Shown: positions 58,356 to 64,000 of the stretch, piece after piece
How the letters are laid out: each line of letters opens with the position of its first letter
How positions within the stretch are numbered: position 1 is the first letter of the stretch
NCBI GenBank assembly: GCA_014843695.1
Contig: CM026398.1
Location: 45,136,601-45,200,600 of the forward strand
DNA: 64,000 bases
Origin: Archivesica marissinica
Taxonomy: Eukaryota > Mollusca > Bivalvia > Venerida > Vesicomyidae
Reading direction: 5' to 3'
Made by a program: the position numbers and the translations under genes
Notes under the pieces: model-generated
The model's input: only the letters and a program-made list of their open reading frames with translations
Databases searched by the model: none
What the model was told of the DNA's origin: nothing

Positions 58356-58646
58356 TATAACGTTTATTTATCGCCGCTACCGATTGCCCATAAAGATCAT
58401 GATTGACGCCTCCTGAAGAGATTAATCATGTTAGACTTTGGATGGTAGTACAATGATACAGACAGAGACCCATTCCAGAATATCCTCTGGTTCTTCTACG
58501 TACACGATGTAAAGAACCAACACGGGGCCTCGGTTTAATGTACCATCTGAAAGGCCGTTAATACTATTACGATCAGACGGGGAGTCGAACCTGCAATCCT
58601 TGGATTACAAGTCCAGCGTGTTAACCACTGGACTACAAATCCGTCA
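58356..58646 (-). mobile_element. SINE family 1, old diverged copy
   Basis: All blocks are present but with many changes (CACGGGGCCTCGG, GGGGAGTCGAACCTGCAATC, TGTTAACCACTGGACTACAA on plus). It is more diverged than the copy at 58898. Confidence 0.85.
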
Positions 58647-58675
58647 GTTTATGCTTAATAAAAAAATATAGTTCG

Positions 58676-58835
58676 GGACTGTTCGACCAAGAGATATATT
58701 CCTCGATTTGAAATAAACAGAGATATACCAATTGCTTATTTGTTTCAAATGCAACTTCTTGCACTGCTTTGTCAAGGGAGGAATGTTGATATAAGAAATA
58801 ATGAGATATGTCAATAGCTTATATGTTGAAAATGC
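58676..58835 (+). repeat. Dispersed repeat shared with 41640-41965
   Basis: CAGAGATATACCAATTGCTT, ATGCAACTTCTTGCACTGCT and CAAGGGAGGAATGTT are shared. It sits directly beside the old SINE. Confidence 0.65.
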
Positions 58836-58897
58836 AAAATGTGCACAGTCCAACGTGTTGTGTTAACTACAGGACTACTGACCTGTCTGTTGCACAT

Positions 58898-59197
58898 GCT
58901 GCTGTGTGTGTTTTGCGTTTATTTATTGTCGCTACCGGTTGCCCATATGACGCCTCCAGAATAGATTAGTCATTTTAGATGTTTGGAGGATAGTGCAATG
59001 ATACAGACAGAGACCCATGCCAGAGTCTCCTCTGGTTCTTTTACGTGCACGGTGTACAGCACCGACACGAGACCTCGGTTTAACGTCCCATCTGAAAGAC
59101 TGTTAATTTTATTAGGATCAGACGGGGGATCGAACCTGCGATCCCTGGATTACCAGTCCAGCGTGTTACCACTGGACTACAGATCCGACTGTCACAT
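58898..59197 (-). mobile_element. SINE family 1 with 12-bp target duplication
   Basis: TCTGTTGCACAT flanks the element at 58886-58897 and 59198-59209. Head, core and tail are all well preserved, indicating a recent insertion. Confidence 0.93.
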
Positions 59198-59349
59198 TCT
59201 GTTGCACATTTCAACGCTTTATATATCAGGTAGTGTAAAGAACAGACAGGTGACCTAATAAACTGATACATGTACATTATAATTAATATGTATATTAGAT
59301 ATTATTAGTGTTTGCAGCTTATTTTTCATTGCACATGGTGTTTTAGTTT

Positions 59350-59577
59350 AGTTATACAAATTTATATTAGCTCGATTGCGAAACAAGTTCTTACAACTTA
59401 TATTAATCACTCTCGAGACCTCATTCCTGATGGATCCATCGCCACGAGGTAGAGGCAGCGTGGAAATTAAATGCCTTGCCTAAGGGCACACTCGTAACGG
59501 CTCCAGCGGGGGCTCGAACTCCAGACCTTTCGCACCTGAAGCGAACGCACACCCACTGCTCTATCACGATTTCCACT
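59350..59577 (-). mobile_element. SINE family 2, full-length
   Basis: TTAGCTCGATTGCGAAACAA, CTCGAGACCTCATTCCTGAT, AATGCCTTGCCTAAGGGCAC and GACCTTTCGCACCTGAAGCG on plus define it. Confidence 0.92.
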
Positions 59578-60287
59578 TTCGTTTTAATTTGTTGAGGGCA
59601 TCATGGTAGTGTGACTTAATTCTCTGTTTAAATAAAGTTTTTATTATTATTACATTCAAGCAAATCATATTTTATTATAATATTAGGCTGGAAAGTTTAT
59701 TTCTTGTGTAATCACATATTTTCTTATATGTCCACACGTGTAATACTTGCAAGGATTCTGATTGGGCACGGCATGGCAGTTTGCATGCATTATCTAGTTT
59801 GTGCCTGTCATGCTTTACTAGTTTGTTAAAAGACAACTGTTTAAATAAATTGATAAATATGCACTAACGGAATAATAAAATTATAGTGAGTAAATGTTTT
59901 TTGCAGATTATTTGCTTGGAATTATTTGCCAGGAGGATCTGAGGAGGACGGCCCATTTCGTGTTTGCTGCCGGCTTGTCCATGTGATTCGCGAACGACAA
60001 GAAGAAGAAGAATTATTTGATTATCAGGGACTATTTACTACGGCGTACTGATGCACCATACTGACTTCCTTGAGATGTAATAAGGCTGAAAAGTATACTG
60101 GCAAGCAGAACATTGTTTGCCAATTTATGGTTGTTGTTACTATGGTAATGTGATAAAAAGGATGTTACACTCGTGGTGACTTCATACCATATTTTATGAA
60201 ACTTGTTTAATAAAATATGGTATGAAATCATCACTCATGTAAAGATCCTCTATGCATATATATGAAACTACATATGGAGAGTTTAAA
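59578..60287. other. No gene; small foldback at 60173-60235
   Basis: GTGGTGACTTCATACCATAT pairs with ATATGGTATGAAATCATCAC across a short loop (60174-60235). Related sequence (GGTGATTTCATACCATATTT) is at 55769-55788. No coding signal was found. Confidence 0.55.
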
Positions 60288-60952
60288 TGGCGCTATATGA
60301 CGTATGAAGTCGGAAAGCGTCCACGTTGACGGTGATCTTTTGGCGCTATATGACGTATGAAGTCGGAAAGCGTCCACGTTGACGGTGATCTTTTGGCGCT
60401 ATATGACGTATGAAGTCGGAAAGCGTCCACGTTAGTTTATACAAATTTATTTTTAGCTCGATTGCGAAACAAGTTATTTCAACTTATATAAATCACTCTC
60501 GAGACCTCATTCCTGATGGAATCCATCGCCACGAGGGAGAGAAGAGGCAACGTGGAATTTAAATGCCTTGCCTAAGGGCACAATCGTAACGGCTCCAGTG
60601 GGGCTCGAACTCCGGACCTTTCGCATCTGAAGCGAACGCGCATCCACTGCGCTATCACGACTTCCGTCCACGTTGACGGTGATCTTTTGGCGCTATGTGA
60701 TGTATGAACTTGGAAAGCATCCACGTTGACGGTGATCGTTTGGCCCTATATGATGTATGAAGTCGGAAAGCGTCCACGTTGACGGTGATCTTTTGGCGCT
60801 ATATGACGTATGGAGTCGGAAAGCGTCCACGTTGACGGTGATCTTTTGGCGCTATATGATGTATGAAGTCGGAAAGCGTCCACGTTGACGGTGATCATTT
60901 GGCGCTATATGACGTATGCAGTCGGAAAGCGTCCACGTTGACGGTGATCATT
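60288..60952. repeat. 53-bp minisatellite, array III, split by a SINE
   Basis: Units carry TTTTGGCGCTATATGACGTA, TGAAGTCGGAAAGCGTCCAC and GTTGACGGTGATC. About three units precede the SINE at 60433-60665 and five or six follow. Two units after it are diverged (GAACTTGGAAAGCATCC). Confidence 0.96.
60433..60665 (-). mobile_element. SINE family 2 inserted into array III
   Basis: This full-length copy is flanked by GTCCACGTT at 60424-60432 and 60666-60674, both part of the satellite unit. It therefore inserted into an existing array unit and duplicated 9 bases. Confidence 0.92.
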
Positions 60953-61555
60953 CAAACTGCAGCTACTGCAGATACGTGAGCAGATGAACGTAAATCACGG
61001 AAAATAAACTACTTTCAAACAGAGATAACACATTTTATTTCACTGATAAATTTCTATATTTCATTGGAAAGCATAAAATAAATATAATTCTATTACGCTG
61101 ACAAGCAGTCCGTATTCTGCTATAATATTGGCAAATTTAATGACACTAATTGAGATAGTCGATAAATGATATTTCTGATTATTGTTGTGTGTGTAAATAC
61201 ACAGAAAATGTTGTTGTGTTCTGCTGTATAAATTGTCCACAAAAAAGACAATTTCTTTTATCACATCACTTTGCTTGCATTCAGTGTTATACAACCATGA
61301 TACAATGTGTGCTATGTACACATGTGTAGTAACACCTGGAAGGATCCTGGTTGGTTGAGAGAATAGTCCCTATCATTTGTAAATTAAGCTTTAAATGGTA
61401 AAATATATGCTAAAATGTAAATGAAGTATCTGGCATAACGCAGGTATAACGCTGTTAAGCTTAAATATGACGTTGCTTTGGGTAGTGACGCCATGACAAT
61501 TAAATGTGCATTGTAAGTCGGGACTGAGAGTTTGTTTTGTTTTGTTTGTTTGTTT
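60953..61555. other. No gene seen
   Basis: This is AT-rich sequence with a minus-strand open stretch (61321-61061) without recognisable motif. CTGGTTGGTTGAGAGAATAG at 61348-61367 is the partner of the motif at 50843. Confidence 0.4.
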
Positions 61556-62186
61556 TGGGGGGCATTAAACTTTAATGTCACACCCAAAGCTTAGGTCATA
61601 CGTCGACTCTCCAGATAGGATTGGTGGAGGAACGACTCCTGGTGCAACTTCCAGCAGTATTTAAGGTACGGACGGATACCCGGATGAAACAACAGACTGA
61701 TCTGTAGTCCAATGGTAACACGCTGGACTGGTAATACAGGGATCGCAGGTTCGATCCCCCGTCTGACCCTAATAAAATTAACAGTCTTTCAGGTGGCACG
61801 TTAAACCGAGGTCTCATGTCGGTGATTTACTTCGTGCACGTAAAAGAACCAGGGGAACCACTGGAATGGGTCTCTGTATCATTGCACTATCCTCCAACAA
61901 TCTAAAATTACTAATCTCTTCAGGAGGCGTCGCTCATATGGGCAACCGGTAGCGACAATAAATAAACGTAAAACACAAATACCGGATGAAACATGGTTCG
62001 CCGGAGGCGAGGGTAAATAAGCTTAATCATCATCATCACCGGATGAAACCACCGACCTTCCGCAAGCCAGCTGGATAGCTTCCTTACATGAAATAATTCC
62101 GGATGCCCTCAGTGGGACTCGAACAGCTGTGAGGGGCAAGTGATTTGAAGTCAACGACCTTAACCACTCGGAAACGGAGGCCCACT
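61556..62186. mobile_element. SINE family 4 interrupted by two other insertions
   Basis: The family-4 SINE (minus orientation) covers 61560-61691 and resumes at 62038-62186. Between lie a family-1 SINE (plus, about 61692-61980) and a 44-base fragment (61994-62037, GGTTCGCCGGAGGCGAGGGT with an ATC-rich tail). The target ACC(C)GGATGAAAC occurs three times: 61678-61691, 61981-61993 and 62038-62050. Confidence 0.88.
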
Positions 62187-62570
62187 GAGGGTCACTGAGG
62201 GTGATTTCGCGAGGCACACATTTATTGATTAAGCTAATGTAAGTATTCAATGAAATCAAATTTAAAGTATACCAGTACACACTCAACTCAACGTATGTAT
62301 TGTATAAAGCACATACATGCTAAGAGCAAAGCATAATTATTATACAAATATTAGATTCATGAGATGGCAATATGAAAAATATCACCCGAGAAGATGAATA
62401 TTAACCTCGACTGACATGCAGGCTGACGCCTCGTTTAATATTCATGTTTCGTTAGTATGCCTTTCAATAAGCGTCTACTTACTAAGATAGGTGCTTTGTT
62501 TTTAACAATATCCCAATGCGCGTCTTACAGATTAAGACTGGAACCAAAATGCAGTCAATATCACCGAAAA

Positions 62571-62775
62571 TACTGTAATGTTATTAATTAAGTGATTTCA
62601 TATTGGCCTTGTTAATGGGATTCAGCCTGTTATATTGGACCTCGGCCGAAGCCAGTCATATTGACTCATATTGACATATTGCCGAAGGCCGATGTCCAAT
62701 ATGACTGGCTGAATCCCATTAACAACTTTACAAGGCCAATATGAAATCACTTAATTAATGACAATGTTATTAATT
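62571..62775. repeat. Near-perfect 90-bp-arm palindrome
   Basis: ATTAATTAAGTGATTTCATA at 62583-62602 pairs with TATGAAATCACTTAATTAAT at 62740-62759. GTTAATGGGATTCAGCC pairs with GGCTGAATCCCATTAAC, leaving a loop of about 25 bases around 62665-62690. Confidence 0.9.
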
Positions 62776-63511
62776 GACTATAGAATATAACAAGTTGCAA
62801 TATATCATCGGCTAACAGTTTGCGCATCAGCTCACCTTCATCGTCACTCATCACTACCTGGTATTTCTACTTTCTGTTTAGTGTTTGTAAACACAGCCAA
62901 ACGACAGTCTTCACGGTCGACGTGAGAAATTCTGAACTGTGCGTATTGCAAACGCTAGGCCTATCACAACTAAACTTTAATCAATTCTAAATTGCCGTGA
63001 CCAAATGAAGATCGCTATTACACTCTTTTTTTAAAGATTCTAACTAACAAAGTAGCAACAATTAAGAACGAGTGTTTTGCTTGTTTCCAAGATGGCGACT
63101 GCATGACAAACTTGAAAAGCATAATGAAAAATGGAACAAATTCCACATATATTAACTTTTCTGTTGTTAATATATTTTAATTATATTATTATACCAACAA
63201 TAAAGATATATTTAGAATACGGTAGAAGTAGCTCGTGGACATATTTTATTTGCTTCTGTACCTGCTGATACGTGCGTATGTTGTTTGAATGTGTGCATGT
63301 AAGTGCGAGTGTTTGGGTGAGAGAGCGAGAGCATGAGAGTGAACAAAAATTCTATATTCATTTCTTATTGAAAATTAAATGTTTTATGTACATGCATATA
63401 GAATTGGAAAAAATAATAAAAAAGATGGCGACTGCAAAATATTTTCGTCAGGCAATCTCATACAGACCGAGGTCCAACAACCAATCAGATGTCGACATTT
63501 TCATACAGGCC

Positions 63512-63718
63512 GCGTAAATCTCATATTGGCCGTGCTAGCTCCATATTGGCCGTGCTAGCTCCATATTGGCCGTGCTAGCTCCATATTGGCCGTGCTAGCT
63601 CCATATTGGCCGTGCTAGCTCCATATTGGCCGTGCTAGCTCCACATTGGCCGTGCTAGCTCCATATTGGCCGTGCTAGCTCCATATTGGCCGTGCTAGCT
63701 CCATATTGGCCGAGTTAA
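63512..63718. repeat. 20-bp minisatellite (10 units)
   Basis: The unit is CCATATTGGCCGTGCTAGCT, near perfect. CATATTGGCC also occurs in the arms of the palindrome at 62571-62775, so the array may have grown from that sequence. Confidence 0.96.
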
Positions 63719-64000
63719 GCATCGATACTGACGAGCTCACGCTCGTATTGCACTAACACATGACGTCATATTGCAGACAATATTCTATAGTCAAATAATA
63801 ATAAATAGTATAGACTGTTGGTCTATGGGAAGTTTGCATTAAGCAGTCACGTGAGGTATAATAATATATAAACATATAATCATCGATGTTCAAGAACATT
63901 AAGAATGTTAAACATATGATGCCTCTGTTAATATTCATATTATCGGGGTGATATGTTTCATATTGCCCACTCAGCAATGCAATATTTATATAATATATAT

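Larger units (their letters stand above)
62440..63940. repeat. Long version of the dispersed element at 45080-45350
   Basis: The ends match 45080-45350 (TTTCAATAAGCGTCTAC at left, AGTCACGTGAGGTATAATAA at right). The interior adds a perfect hairpin (62571-62775), unclassified AT-rich DNA and the 20-bp array. No protein was found, although GTAAGTGCGAG and ATG-rich stretches occur. Confidence 0.5.

Overview
This is eukaryotic, AT-rich, repeat-dominated DNA. Dispersed tRNA-derived SINEs, piggyBac-type and foldback MITEs, long minisatellite arrays and short exons with GT-AG introns suggest an invertebrate, most likely a bivalve mollusc. A Dreissena-like mussel is a guess from the abundance of minisatellites and cannot be proved from this window. 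There are no bacterial operons, no CRISPR array and no free-standing tRNA or rRNA gene. A 1000-base run of N (36425-37424) is an assembly gap.

Layout. 1-2.2 kb: SINE fragment, a 75-bp direct repeat and a 32-bp array. 2.2-9.1 kb: a 19-bp minisatellite of about 365 units. 9.1-18.1 kb: a segment bounded by long diverged inverted repeats. It holds a retroposed foldback element, a decayed piggyBac transposase (minus strand) split by a SINE, and a decayed multi-domain mobile-element-like protein (plus strand). 18.15-22.27 kb: related 43-bp and 51-bp arrays. 22.7-33.8 kb: the 3' end of one real gene on the minus strand. 34-36.4 kb: MITE and SINE insertions. 37.4-41.5 kb: a 63-bp array ending in a Tc1/mariner-like MITE, then a SINE and a 30-bp array. 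42-64 kb: SINEs of four families, MITEs, foldbacks, about nine further arrays, and one intact 164-codon ORF (54930-55424).

Real genes are few. Four minus-strand exons (33784-33653, 32458-32389, 30660-30526, 22959-22763) join with matching phases (0, 1, 1) into one open frame of about 177 residues. It ends in a stop followed by two AATAAA signals. I do not recognise the product; it has a probable coiled coil and an acidic tail. The most striking observation is in this gene's introns. Two consecutive introns consist largely of tandem arrays that begin exactly at the 5' splice site, and every unit repeats a donor-like sequence. The last intron (about 7.6 kb) is almost wholly array and carries about 140 copies of the true donor GGTAAGCAATAGG.

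Tandem arrays with monomers of about 19, 20, 25, 30, 32, 33, 43, 44, 46, 48, 51, 53 (three unrelated), 60, 61 and 63 bp make up roughly 40% of the window. Many are free of stop codons in several frames, so long open frames across them are artefacts.
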